Source: UMGS1613 sp045636225 | GTDB taxonomy: Bacteria > Bacillota_I > Bacilli_A > RF39 > UBA660 | DNA: 9,549 nucleotides | NCBI GenBank assembly: GCA_045636225.1 | Contig: JAZTXB010000163.1 | Coordinates: 1-9,549, forward strand | Direction of reading: 5' to 3' | Shown: piece after piece, positions 1 to 6,681 of the stretch | Numbering within the stretch: the first letter of the stretch is position 1 | Layout: each line of letters opens with the position of its first letter | Program-made: the position numbers and the translations under genes | The notes under the pieces: generated by a model | The model's database searches: none | Seen by the model: the letters and a program-made list of their open reading frames with translations, nothing else | Told to the model about the DNA's origin: nothing

Positions 1-15
1 GGCAAAGGGGAAATT

Positions 16-1365
16 ATGAAAATAATTATAAACAATAAAATTTATGTTCAAAAAAAAGATTTAGAATTAATAATAAATTCTAATAGTACTAGCAGTATCC
101 CTAAAAATATAATCGATAAATATAATAGAAATGAAAAATTAAAAGATATTGATTTTATAGTTTTTGAAGATGATAAAGATATAGATTATTTAAATGGTTT
201 TTGGTTTATTATAAATTATAATGATTTAATAGATTTTACTGATATGGAGTTATGTGAATATAAAAGCGAAGATTTAAAACATTTAAGAAAAATGAGAGTA
301 GAATATGACAAACATAAATATTTAGGTGAACATAAAGAATATGATAATGTAATGGAAAAATGGTTAGATGAATTTAGTTATTTTTGTTTTATACCTAGTA
401 TTGAAGAATCTAAAAAGTATCCTATTGAATTTAGATTATTATATAATAAAGTATCTGACATAAAAGAAATAGAATATATTAATTCCGGACTATCGAAAGT
501 TAATTTACCTGAAGAAATCTTAAAACCTATTCATTATTCAAAAAAGCAACTTCAAAAGATATATTATGAAGTATTATGTCATGAACTTACTTTTGAAGAA
601 TTAAGACCATATGAAAAACAATTATATTGTATTTTTACGAAAATAGATTACACACCAGATATTTCTGATATAATAAAAAAAGTTATTTTAATTAACAAAA
701 ATAATCCTATTGATTTTATACAAGATGATTTATTAGATATAGTATTACGTTTAACAGGAAAACAAACAAAATTTCAAGAAAGTACAAGTAACTTAATAGA
801 TTATTTATATGCAATAGGTCATAATCAATTTGATAATTTTGAATCTAAAATAACATTAGAAAAGGAGATGAATATAATAAAAACAATTATATTATATATT
901 GTTTCTTCTATTTCTAATATAGATAATAAATCATTAGAAACATTAAAAAGATATAATGAAGTATTAGCAAGTATAATCTCTGCTTTAAAATATGGTAAAT
1001 TTTCACATCATGATTTAACGGGTAAAGACGGGATTTTTATAAGCTTTGATGAATTTCTAAATCGCAATAAAGGATATAAAAAAGAGATATTTTTAAATAT
1101 GTTGGTTTTTGTTTATTTTCGACCAGACGCAATAAATTATAACTATGATTTTTTAAATTGTGCATATGACTTTTTAAATGAACATATTGAAGAGATTATT
1201 GAACAAAGTGGTTATAAAGGTGAAAATATATATAATTTTGGTGATAATTTCATTAAAAACTTTAATTATGCAAATAATTTGCTATTGAAATTGTATGATG
1301 AAAAGTATAATAATGTTTCTATTAAAAGATTAGTTAAGAAAATTAATGAAGAGGTGAAAAGATGA
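16..1365 (+). CDS. Hypothetical protein, 449 aa, orphan
   Basis: I do not recognise this protein. The ATG follows a GGGGA Shine-Dalgarno (about positions 7-11), and any promoter lies before the window. The sequence looks soluble, without a signal peptide; one hydrophobic helix (around residues 293-301, rich in Ile/Leu/Val) is probably buried rather than membrane-spanning. The N-terminal 90 residues look like a mixed alpha/beta domain (MKIIINNKIYV..., then FIVFEDD and FWFIINYNDL strands). The remainder is dominated by long helices rich in Leu, Ile, Glu and Lys, in the style of a helical-repeat or scaffold protein. No catalytic motif stands out. It ends in TGA, overlapping the start codon of the next gene (ATGA), so the two are translationally coupled and probably work together. 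Confidence is high that it is a gene and nil for function. Confidence 0.85.
   Translation: MKIIINNKIYVQKKDLELIINSNSTSSIPKNIIDKYNRNEKLKDIDFIVFEDDKDIDYLNGFWFIINYNDLIDFTDMELCEYKSEDLKHLRKMRVEYDKHKYLGEHKEYDNVMEKWLDEFSYFCFIPSIEESKKYPIEFRLLYNKVSDIKEIEYINSGLSKVNLPEEILKPIHYSKKQLQKIYYEVLCHELTFEELRPYEKQLYCIFTKIDYTPDISDIIKKVILINKNNPIDFIQDDLLDIVLRLTGKQTKFQESTSNLIDYLYAIGHNQFDNFESKITLEKEMNIIKTIILYIVSSISNIDNKSLETLKRYNEVLASIISALKYGKFSHHDLTGKDGIFISFDEFLNRNKGYKKEIFLNMLVFVYFRPDAINYNYDFLNCAYDFLNEHIEEIIEQSGYKGENIYNFGDNFIKNFNYANNLLLKLYDEKYNNVSIKRLVKKINEEVKR
1351..1356 (+). promoter_or_regulatory. Ribosome binding site inside the upstream gene
   Basis: GAGGTG lies within the last codons of the 449-aa gene, five bases before the ATG at 1362. 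With the ATGA overlap, this fixes the start of the downstream gene and implies translational coupling. Confidence 0.7.
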
Positions 1366-1923
1366 AAGTGAATTATAATCAAGATAATGTAAAAGATATT
1401 GCAAATACAGTATCAGAAATTATGGAAAATGAAATAATAGATATTGAAAGTTTAGAATCATTAAGTAATGTATCATTTAAGGATAATTTACATTTATATA
1501 TAAATAATGATTTTGGTAGAATTACAAAAATAGATTTGTCATTTTCTAAGGAATATGTACATAATTATTCAGTTGTTTTAGAATGTAAACCATTTCAAAT
1601 TCAAGGACAGATTTGGAAAAAATTGTTGGAAAAAATTATATGGGAGAATATATCGAAGGCTATAGTTCTACTTTAACTGATATATTTACTAATGAAGTTA
1701 TATATCAAAAAAATTCTGCTAATATGATAGAAAGAAGAGAAAAAAAATTAATTATAAAAAACCAAGTGATAGTTATTATGCTAAGTTTTTTCCTTTATTT
1801 GGAGCGGATAAAAATTTATTAGCATATACAGATAAAAAAATACCTTTATATGTTATACAACAACTTTATTATAGATTAAATAACGTTGATGTAAATGCTC
1901 CTGTGTTAAAAAAGATAAAATAA
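1362..1923 (+). pseudogene. Frame-disrupted gene for a ~187-aa orphan protein (two -1 shifts)
   Basis: Three consecutive open stretches read as one protein if the frame slips back by one base twice. Frame one runs from ATG 1362 and alone would stop at 1676. Frame two runs from about 1616 and would stop at 1822. Frame three runs from about 1747 to TAA at 1921-1923. The changes fall at A-runs: A6 at 1617-1622 (or A6 at 1630-1635) and A8 at 1740-1747. Across the joins the text stays protein-like (WKK/IVGKNYMGEY, then ERREKK/INYKKPSD), with no gap or stop, so one base lost from each run is the simplest explanation. The rebuilt product is about 187 aa and alpha/beta, beginning with an acidic helical part and ending in a basic tail; I know no family. 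Explanations are real inactivation, homopolymer miscalls in the assembly, or slippage on A-runs that restores the product. It is coupled by ATGA to the 449-aa gene. Confidence 0.75.
1613..1638 (+). repeat. 13-bp tandem repeat at the first frame break
   Basis: TTGGAAAAAATTG (1613-1625) is followed directly by TTGGAAAAAATTA (1626-1638), so 12 of 13 bases repeat in tandem. Removing one copy changes the frame by +1, not the -1 needed to join the two halves of the gene. The duplication alone therefore does not explain the break, though it marks a slippage-prone site. Confidence 0.7.
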
Positions 1924-1952
1924 TAACCATGTTTATTAAATAATTTATTCAT

Positions 1953-1978
1953 GAGCTATATTAGCTCTCTTTTTTTTT
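1953..1978 (+). terminator. Rho-independent terminator after the first gene pair
   Basis: A perfect 6-bp stem GAGCTA (1953-1958) / TAGCTC (1962-1967) with a 3-base loop is followed by TCT and eight T's to 1978. It sits 29 bases after the TAA of the frame-disrupted gene and before the next promoter, so it ends the first transcription unit. Confidence 0.85.
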
Positions 1979-2000
1979 AATATATAATATTTGCAAAATT

Positions 2001-2018
2001 TATGGTAGAATATTTAAT
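2001..2018 (+). promoter_or_regulatory. Putative promoter of the LOG operon (extended -10)
   Basis: TATGGTAGAAT (2001-2011) contains the extended -10 dinucleotide TG followed by TAGAAT (2006-2011). No good -35 lies 17 bases upstream. An alternative pairing is TTGCAA (1991-1996) with TTTAAT (2013-2018) at a 16-base spacing. It lies between a terminator and a strong RBS, which supports a promoter here; which -10 is used is uncertain. Confidence 0.5.
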
Positions 2019-2040
2019 ACAAAATTATATTATTAACTTT

Positions 2041-2046
2041 AGGAGG
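2041..2046 (+). promoter_or_regulatory. Consensus Shine-Dalgarno AGGAGG that decides the start
   Basis: A full AGGAGG sits six bases before ATG 2053. An in-frame ATG at 2002 overlaps the putative -10 element and has no RBS, so 2053 is the start. Confidence 0.85.
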
Positions 2047-2052
2047 ATTTAT

Positions 2053-3078
2053 ATGGGGAATATAACTTATTTATCAGATAGTATTCAAAATTGTATAAAT
2101 GACTTATTTACTACATCTTATAAAAAAACGGATGATTTTATTGAATCTTTAATTGAATTATCAAGTTATCTATTAAGTGAAAGTGATAAATATGATGATG
2201 TTTTAAATAAATATGAGGGCGTTAGTAAAAATCTTTTAAATCAAATGATACTATCAAACTTTTCAGAGATAACTTACTACAGAAGAAAAAATGGAATTCA
2301 ATTAGATGGTGTAAGATTAAATATTTTAAATTCAGTAGAAATGGCAGATTCAAATAATAATGGTGTAATGTCATTATTATATTGTGATATACATCAATTT
2401 ACTACTATGCTTAATGATGTGCTTTTATACTTTTGGCATCCATCTCCAATTTATTCTTACAATGTTGTTAAATCAATGAATGAAGATGATTTTGCAAAAA
2501 AATTATATCCACTTTATCCTTTGGCAGTTAATGAACATATGTTAACTATGGATGATTCTTATAATGATAAAGAATTTTTATTATATACTTTGATAGAAAT
2601 TATGATAACTGTTACAGAAAGATTAACTTTTTCTAATGGTTCATATCCAATTCCACATCCTGGATATTTGCAAGAAATTGCTAATACACTAAAAAAACAC
2701 AATGGTAATAATAAAACATTACCTAATTTACATAAACAAATAATAGAAGAATTTAATTCTAAAGTAGGAATATCTAAAGGTAATGACTATAATAAAATTT
2801 TATTATTAGAAATATTATTGTCTACAATTCAAACAAAACACAGATGTTGTATTCCTGAAAGTAAAGAAGAAAAAGAAATTGTAGAAACATTACATAAAAC
2901 TAATTTTTCATTAGAAGATTTATCAAGTTTATATGATAACAATGAAAAACAAATAATTTCATCATTAATAAGTGATTGGAATATGTTCCCAAATGAAACT
3001 ATGCTTTTTGATATAGAATGGTTAGAAAGTGCAAAGAATCAAGGGAAAACATTAAAATTAAAAAAAGGAGATAAATAA
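2053..3078 (+). CDS. Hypothetical protein, 341 aa, first gene of the LOG operon
   Basis: I do not recognise this family. The product is acidic, soluble and mostly helical, without a signal peptide or membrane segment. A conserved-looking centre contains LLYCDIHQFTTMLNDVL, then FWHPSPIYSY and later YPIPHPGYLQEI. These His/Asp/Pro-rich loops could be ligand- or metal-binding, but they match no catalytic signature I know. The C-terminus is a charged helix followed by a Lys-rich tail (LKLKKGDK). One base separates its TAA from the ATG of the next gene, whose AAGGAG RBS lies inside this gene's last codons, so the two are tightly coupled. The tight spacing with the LOG-family gene downstream suggests a shared pathway. 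The start is chosen by the AGGAGG at 2041. Confidence 0.85.
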   Translation: MGNITYLSDSIQNCINDLFTTSYKKTDDFIESLIELSSYLLSESDKYDDVLNKYEGVSKNLLNQMILSNFSEITYYRRKNGIQLDGVRLNILNSVEMADSNNNGVMSLLYCDIHQFTTMLNDVLLYFWHPSPIYSYNVVKSMNEDDFAKKLYPLYPLAVNEHMLTMDDSYNDKEFLLYTLIEIMITVTERLTFSNGSYPIPHPGYLQEIANTLKKHNGNNKTLPNLHKQIIEEFNSKVGISKGNDYNKILLLEILLSTIQTKHRCCIPESKEEKEIVETLHKTNFSLEDLSSLYDNNEKQIISSLISDWNMFPNETMLFDIEWLESAKNQGKTLKLKKGDK

Positions 3079-3079
3079 A

Positions 3080-4318
3080 ATGAATTTAGAAATGGAACAA
3101 ATTGTTGCAGGGGCATTATTATTAGGATTTAAAAATGTAAATAAAGTTGATATTACTTTGTTAGCAGAAGACTTTTTGAAAAAGAATCCTGATTATAATC
3201 TTAAAGAATTAGAGTTAGATTATTTACGCAAATATGTTAAAATTGAAAATGGTTCAATATCATTGAAGGATAATTATGTATTAGGATTATATATTCCTGA
3301 GAACGATTCTACTTTAGAAAAAAGATTAGAACAAATAGCAGGAACTCGTATTAGAAAATATTTAAGTACTTTTAATATGGAAGAATTTTTATTAAGAAAG
3401 ATTGAATATTATTCTGTACTTCATACAGATGATATAGATAGTTTATTATGCAAAAAGCAACAAGAAGAATTAAATAAATTATATGCTAAAGGTTATTTGA
3501 CAACTTTTTGGTTAGAAGATTCTATTTATGATGATACTAAAGTTACTACTTTATCAAATTATGGAAGATTAAAATTATTTAAAATAAATTATTGCGAAGA
3601 AATAACAAGATTTATAGAAGAACTAAAGTCTATGAGATATGATACTAGTTTATTAGATGATTTTTTACTAAAACAAGATTTAGACTTACCTGTATGGAGT
3701 GTACTTAATATAGAAAATTTAGAACAATTCTGTAATGATTATGATAGAGCAATTACTGAACCAGGTGCATCAGGAGTTTATTTTGAAAGATTAGAAAGTG
3801 TAAAAGGCAGTATTTTTGATGATAATGGAAAGAAAACTATTCAAGATATGTTATCTGTGTGGGATGATGGACATTGTATATATATATGTCATCCAAATCA
3901 TATATTTGATGGTGCAAAGCCAATTACTCATGATGTAAGAAATATTAAATGCATTAATTGGGATGATATTGATATAGAAAAAATGTTTAGAATTAAAGAT
4001 TATAAAACTTTCGTTTATCCCGATTGTACTGAAACATTTAGATATGTTCATAGTCGTTTAGGTCATCAAATAATGCAAGAAGTGAAAAAAGGAAATAAAG
4101 AAAATGCAGTTAGTTATTTAGCAGTTATAGAAAAATATAGATTTGATTATGAAGATTATTATTTAATAAGAGGTATAATCAAAGGAGATTATAAAGGTTA
4201 TTCAATAGCATTTAATCCTGAATATAAAAAAGTAATTCCTCAAAGTGTTTGGGATAAATCATTAAGATTTAGTGGTCATGAAGTACCAAATGTTTATTGT
4301 TTAAAAAGAAAAAAATAA
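3080..4318 (+). CDS. Hypothetical protein, 412 aa, winged-helix-like N half and His/Cys cluster
   Basis: No family is recognised. The N-terminal 75 residues (ITLLAEDFLKKNPDYNLKEL followed by two strands) look like a small helix-rich domain ending in a beta hairpin. Residues about 115-168 (DDIDSLLCKKQQEELNKLYA, then VTTLSNYGRLKLF) resemble a winged-helix recognition helix plus wing. The C-terminal half contains a dense His/Cys group: His265, Cys266, Cys270, His271, His274, with His284 and Cys291 nearby, which could bind a metal. A DNA-binding or sensory role is possible but only inferred. It starts one base after the preceding gene and ends 17 bases before the LOG ATG, in one operon. A second in-frame ATG four codons downstream is a minor alternative start; the first has better spacing from AAGGAG (3065-3070). 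Confidence 0.85.
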   Translation: MNLEMEQIVAGALLLGFKNVNKVDITLLAEDFLKKNPDYNLKELELDYLRKYVKIENGSISLKDNYVLGLYIPENDSTLEKRLEQIAGTRIRKYLSTFNMEEFLLRKIEYYSVLHTDDIDSLLCKKQQEELNKLYAKGYLTTFWLEDSIYDDTKVTTLSNYGRLKLFKINYCEEITRFIEELKSMRYDTSLLDDFLLKQDLDLPVWSVLNIENLEQFCNDYDRAITEPGASGVYFERLESVKGSIFDDNGKKTIQDMLSVWDDGHCIYICHPNHIFDGAKPITHDVRNIKCINWDDIDIEKMFRIKDYKTFVYPDCTETFRYVHSRLGHQIMQEVKKGNKENAVSYLAVIEKYRFDYEDYYLIRGIIKGDYKGYSIAFNPEYKKVIPQSVWDKSLRFSGHEVPNVYCLKRKK

Positions 4319-4335
4319 TTTGGGAGGGAATCATT

Positions 4336-5046
4336 ATGAGATTATTTATAGGTTGCTCTTCTAGTAATAATATACCAAAAGAATATTTTGAAGATTGCAA
4401 AGTTTTATTAGAAGAATTAATGAAAGAAAATGATTTAGTATTTGGTGCTTGTAATTCAGGACTTATGGGATTAGCATATAATACTACACTTAAAACAAAT
4501 GGTAGTATAACAGGTATTTGTCCTGAAGCATATAAAGATGATTTTAAAGAATTAAAATGTAATACTGAAATAACTACTAAATCAGTTAGTGAAAGAACAG
4601 ATAGTGTTATATCTTCAAGTGATGCTCTTGTATTTTTACCAGGTGGAATTGGTACAATATATGAATTATTTACTGCTATTGAAAGTAAAAGATGTCATGA
4701 ATTTGATAAACCTATTGTAGTTTATAATTCTAATGGATATTTTGATAAATTATTAGAATTTATGGATAAAGTTTATAGTGAAAAATTTTCTGGATTAAAA
4801 GATAAAAGAAATTATTTGGTAACAGACTCAATATCTTCAATATTGTATTATCTTAATAATTATAAAAAAATTAAAGAAACTGAAACAGAATTTAATTTTT
4901 CATATGAAGAATTTAGTGAAATGTATCAAAAAACAAATGGTTTTTCTGAAACTTCAGATAGCTTAGATCCAGCACTAATGCAATTTGTAAGAGAAGAAGA
5001 TAGACCGAATGTCTTAAAAAAAACAAGAAAACCTGAAAATAAATAA
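4336..5046 (+). CDS. LOG-family nucleotide phosphoribohydrolase, 236 aa
   Basis: LOG-family (lysine-decarboxylase-like, Rossmann-fold) enzymes cleave the N-glycosidic bond of nucleoside 5'-monophosphates, releasing a base and ribose 5-phosphate. The diagnostic motif PGGxGTxxE is intact as PGGIGTIYE (residues 102-110). The glycine-rich nucleotide loop appears as GACNSGLMG (37-45), and ERTD (86-89) supplies the expected Arg before the SDALVFLPGG strand. The LOG core ends near residue 178. A charged tail of about 58 residues (NFSYEEFSEMY... to KKTRKPENK) is extra compared with classic LOG proteins of about 180-190 aa. The start is ATG 4336, preceded by GGGAGGGAA (4322-4330); an upstream in-frame start at 4297 lies inside the previous gene and is rejected. 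It is the last gene of the operon. LOG enzymes occur both in housekeeping and in conflict/signalling contexts, so the substrate cannot be assigned. Confidence 0.9.
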   Translation: MRLFIGCSSSNNIPKEYFEDCKVLLEELMKENDLVFGACNSGLMGLAYNTTLKTNGSITGICPEAYKDDFKELKCNTEITTKSVSERTDSVISSSDALVFLPGGIGTIYELFTAIESKRCHEFDKPIVVYNSNGYFDKLLEFMDKVYSEKFSGLKDKRNYLVTDSISSILYYLNNYKKIKETETEFNFSYEEFSEMYQKTNGFSETSDSLDPALMQFVREEDRPNVLKKTRKPENK

Positions 5047-5051
5047 CAAAT

Positions 5052-5086
5052 AAAAAAAGATGGTTAATGATTAATCATCTTTTTTT
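5052..5086 (+). terminator. Rho-independent terminator after the LOG gene
   Basis: The stem GATGGTTAA (5059-5067) / TTAATCATC (5071-5079), with one G-U pair and a TGA loop, is flanked by A7 (5052-5058) and T7 (5080-5086) that extend it. It follows the LOG stop by five bases. Confidence 0.9.
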
Positions 5087-5097
5087 ATGGATTAAAT

Positions 5098-5126
5098 TTG
5101 CTTTTTTTAGTATTTTATGCTATTAT
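5098..5126 (+). promoter_or_regulatory. Promoter of the transglutaminase-like/kinase operon
   Basis: TTGCTT (5098-5103) lies 17 bases before TATTAT (5121-5126), and the -10 is extended by TATGC (5116-5120). This is the best-formed promoter in the window. It sits directly after a terminator and 30 bases before a GGGG-type RBS. Confidence 0.75.
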
Positions 5127-5155
5127 ATAACACAATTCGAAAAGGGGTGTTTTGA

Positions 5156-5857
5156 ATGGCTACAAGAATACAAAAACTGAAATGGGATTTACATTCATAT
5201 AAGCAAAAAGTATTATTAATATGGGGTTTAAAAAATGGATTGATAACACCATATGATGACCAATTAATAGAGAAATTAAGAAAAGTATATTATAGAGGTA
5301 TTCCAGCATCAGTTATTTTATTATCAGATGGTATGACAAATGGTCATTGTTATGATAGAGCTTTGTTAATGTCTAGGGCATTTTTAAATGACGAAGATGA
5401 TGTTCAGTTACTTTATGCTGATATAGATAGTTTAAAATTAAATCCAAAATTTATTAGTGATTCTCCATTATATGCAGAACATTGTATTGTAGAAAGAATT
5501 ACTAAAGATGGAAAACATCTTATTTATGATACATCTGCTGGATTTGTATATGATAAAAAATTGTATTGGTTAATGGAACATCCTAAAGTAAGAAAAGTTA
5601 ATAATAAAGAATCTATTATAAAATTTATAAATGAAGATGAAGATTTTCATCCAGAGGATGTAGAAAGAGATAAATATATTGCTCCATTGGTATTACCTAT
5701 GATTGAAAAAACATTTGGAAGACCTAACGAAATGTACTCACTACTAGGTATAGAATTATTACAAAGAGAAATAGAACATTATAAAAAAACAATTAATTAT
5801 GATGGTGTAGTAGAAGAAATATCTCAAGATATGAAAAGATTAGGAAGAAGGAAGTAA
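5156..5857 (+). CDS. Predicted transglutaminase/papain-like Cys-His-Asp enzyme, copy 1 (233 aa)
   Basis: The layout is that of a transglutaminase/papain-like thiol enzyme. Cys65 sits at the start of a helix (GHCYDRALLMSRAF), His109 in a strand (AEHCIVERI) and Asp125 in the next strand (LIYDTSAGF). These would form the triad for protease, amidase or acyl-transfer chemistry on a protein substrate. The N-terminal 60 residues include LKNGLITPYDD and YRGIP, both shared with the paralogue at 6682, which suggests a common non-catalytic domain. The C-terminal part (from about 150) is charged and helical, ending LGRRK. There is no signal peptide, so it should act in the cytoplasm. The start at ATG 5156 follows AAAAGGGGTG. 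It is the first gene of a four-gene operon; the kinase-like gene starts five bases after its stop. The fold is inferred from motif order only, and the chemistry could differ. Confidence 0.7.
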   Translation: MATRIQKLKWDLHSYKQKVLLIWGLKNGLITPYDDQLIEKLRKVYYRGIPASVILLSDGMTNGHCYDRALLMSRAFLNDEDDVQLLYADIDSLKLNPKFISDSPLYAEHCIVERITKDGKHLIYDTSAGFVYDKKLYWLMEHPKVRKVNNKESIIKFINEDEDFHPEDVERDKYIAPLVLPMIEKTFGRPNEMYSLLGIELLQREIEHYKKTINYDGVVEEISQDMKRLGRRK

Positions 5858-5862
5858 TGTAA

Positions 5863-6666
5863 ATGGAAAAGATAAAGTTTAATGATATTAACTTTTCATC
5901 TTTACAAAAACTTCAACAACAAGGAACTAAAGCTACGATATATATAAGTGGTGATATTTGTTTTAAAATATTGGATGGACTTTACGAAGACGAAAAAGAA
6001 CTTTTATATAAAAAACTAATTGATATGGATGGGCTTACAATTCCTAATGTATTATTACCAAAAGAATTAATTATTAAAGATGGAAAATTAGAAGGATATT
6101 CAATGGATTATTTTCAAGATTCTATGCCACTATCTGATAGATTTATGGTTAGATATGTAGATTGTAAGCAATTATTTGAATATGTTTCTAGAGCAAGTAA
6201 AATTTTGAAAAATATTCATCAAAATGGAATTATTTGTCAAGATTTAAGTTTTGAAAATATTTTAATTGATAAAAATGAAAATATAGCATTTTGTGATTTA
6301 GATGGATGTAGTTATAAAGAGCATATTGCACCTTTCATATCAATTTTAATGAAAAGATTTTTTATTGATTATAGGGATGAACAATTACCATTGTCATCTA
6401 ATTTAGATAGAATATCAATGCTGATATCGTTTTATTATTTGATATATGCAAAAGAAATACAAAACTTAACTAAAAGACAATATCATAAATTGTCTGATAA
6501 AATTTCAACTTTAGAAAATGCAAGAATGTATGCAAATATGTTAGTAGATAAAAGTAATTATATTGGAGAAATACCATATTTGGATGAAATAATTAATCCA
6601 AATGATGATTATATAATTGATAGAGATAAACAATTAAGTCTTGTTAGAAGATTATTAAAAAGATAA
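5863..6666 (+). CDS. Protein-kinase-like protein, 267 aa, single kinase domain
   Basis: The subdomains of the eukaryotic-like protein kinase fold can be followed in order. A Gly loop remnant GTKATIY (21-27) precedes the ATP lysine Lys35 (CFKIL). A helix with several Glu (42-46) corresponds to alphaC, and the hinge is about GYSMDYF (78-84). The catalytic loop is CQDLSFENIL with Asp127 and Asn132, and the metal-binding loop is FCDLDG with Asp145. Asp182 in LDRISMLISFYYL matches the conserved alphaF Asp. All key residues are present, so activity is plausible. HRD appears as CQD and DFG as DLDG, which points to a divergent family and could also fit a small-molecule kinase. There is no membrane or sensor domain, and the length is little more than one kinase domain. 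It lies between the two paralogous Cys-His-Asp genes, five bases after one and 15 before the other, so one or both are likely partners or substrates. RBS: GAAGGAAG at 5847-5854. Confidence 0.8.
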   Translation: MEKIKFNDINFSSLQKLQQQGTKATIYISGDICFKILDGLYEDEKELLYKKLIDMDGLTIPNVLLPKELIIKDGKLEGYSMDYFQDSMPLSDRFMVRYVDCKQLFEYVSRASKILKNIHQNGIICQDLSFENILIDKNENIAFCDLDGCSYKEHIAPFISILMKRFFIDYRDEQLPLSSNLDRISMLISFYYLIYAKEIQNLTKRQYHKLSDKISTLENARMYANMLVDKSNYIGEIPYLDEIINPNDDYIIDRDKQLSLVRRLLKR

Positions 6667-6681
6667 ATAGGGGGAATTAAA

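Noticed and set aside
1363..1365. TGA read as tryptophan (Mycoplasma-type code)
   Set aside because: TGA ends two genes exactly at expected borders (ATGA overlap at 1362-1365; stop before a promoter at 8721), and tryptophan is consistently TGG.
1613..1822. Independent 69-aa gene beginning with TTG
   Set aside because: No RBS, and the frame makes sense only as the middle part of the frame-disrupted gene from 1362 to 1923.
2002..2052. Upstream ATG extension of the 341-aa gene
   Set aside because: The ATG at 2002 overlaps the putative -10 element and lacks an RBS, while ATG 2053 has a perfect AGGAGG.
3851..4051. 66-aa open frame on the minus strand
   Set aside because: It lies wholly inside the 412-aa gene, has no RBS or promoter, and encodes a low-complexity Ile/Met-rich peptide, as expected of antisense A+T-rich coding DNA.
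4297..4335. Upstream extension of the LOG gene
   Set aside because: It overlaps the end of the preceding gene in another frame; ATG 4336 has the RBS and begins with the typical LOG first strand.
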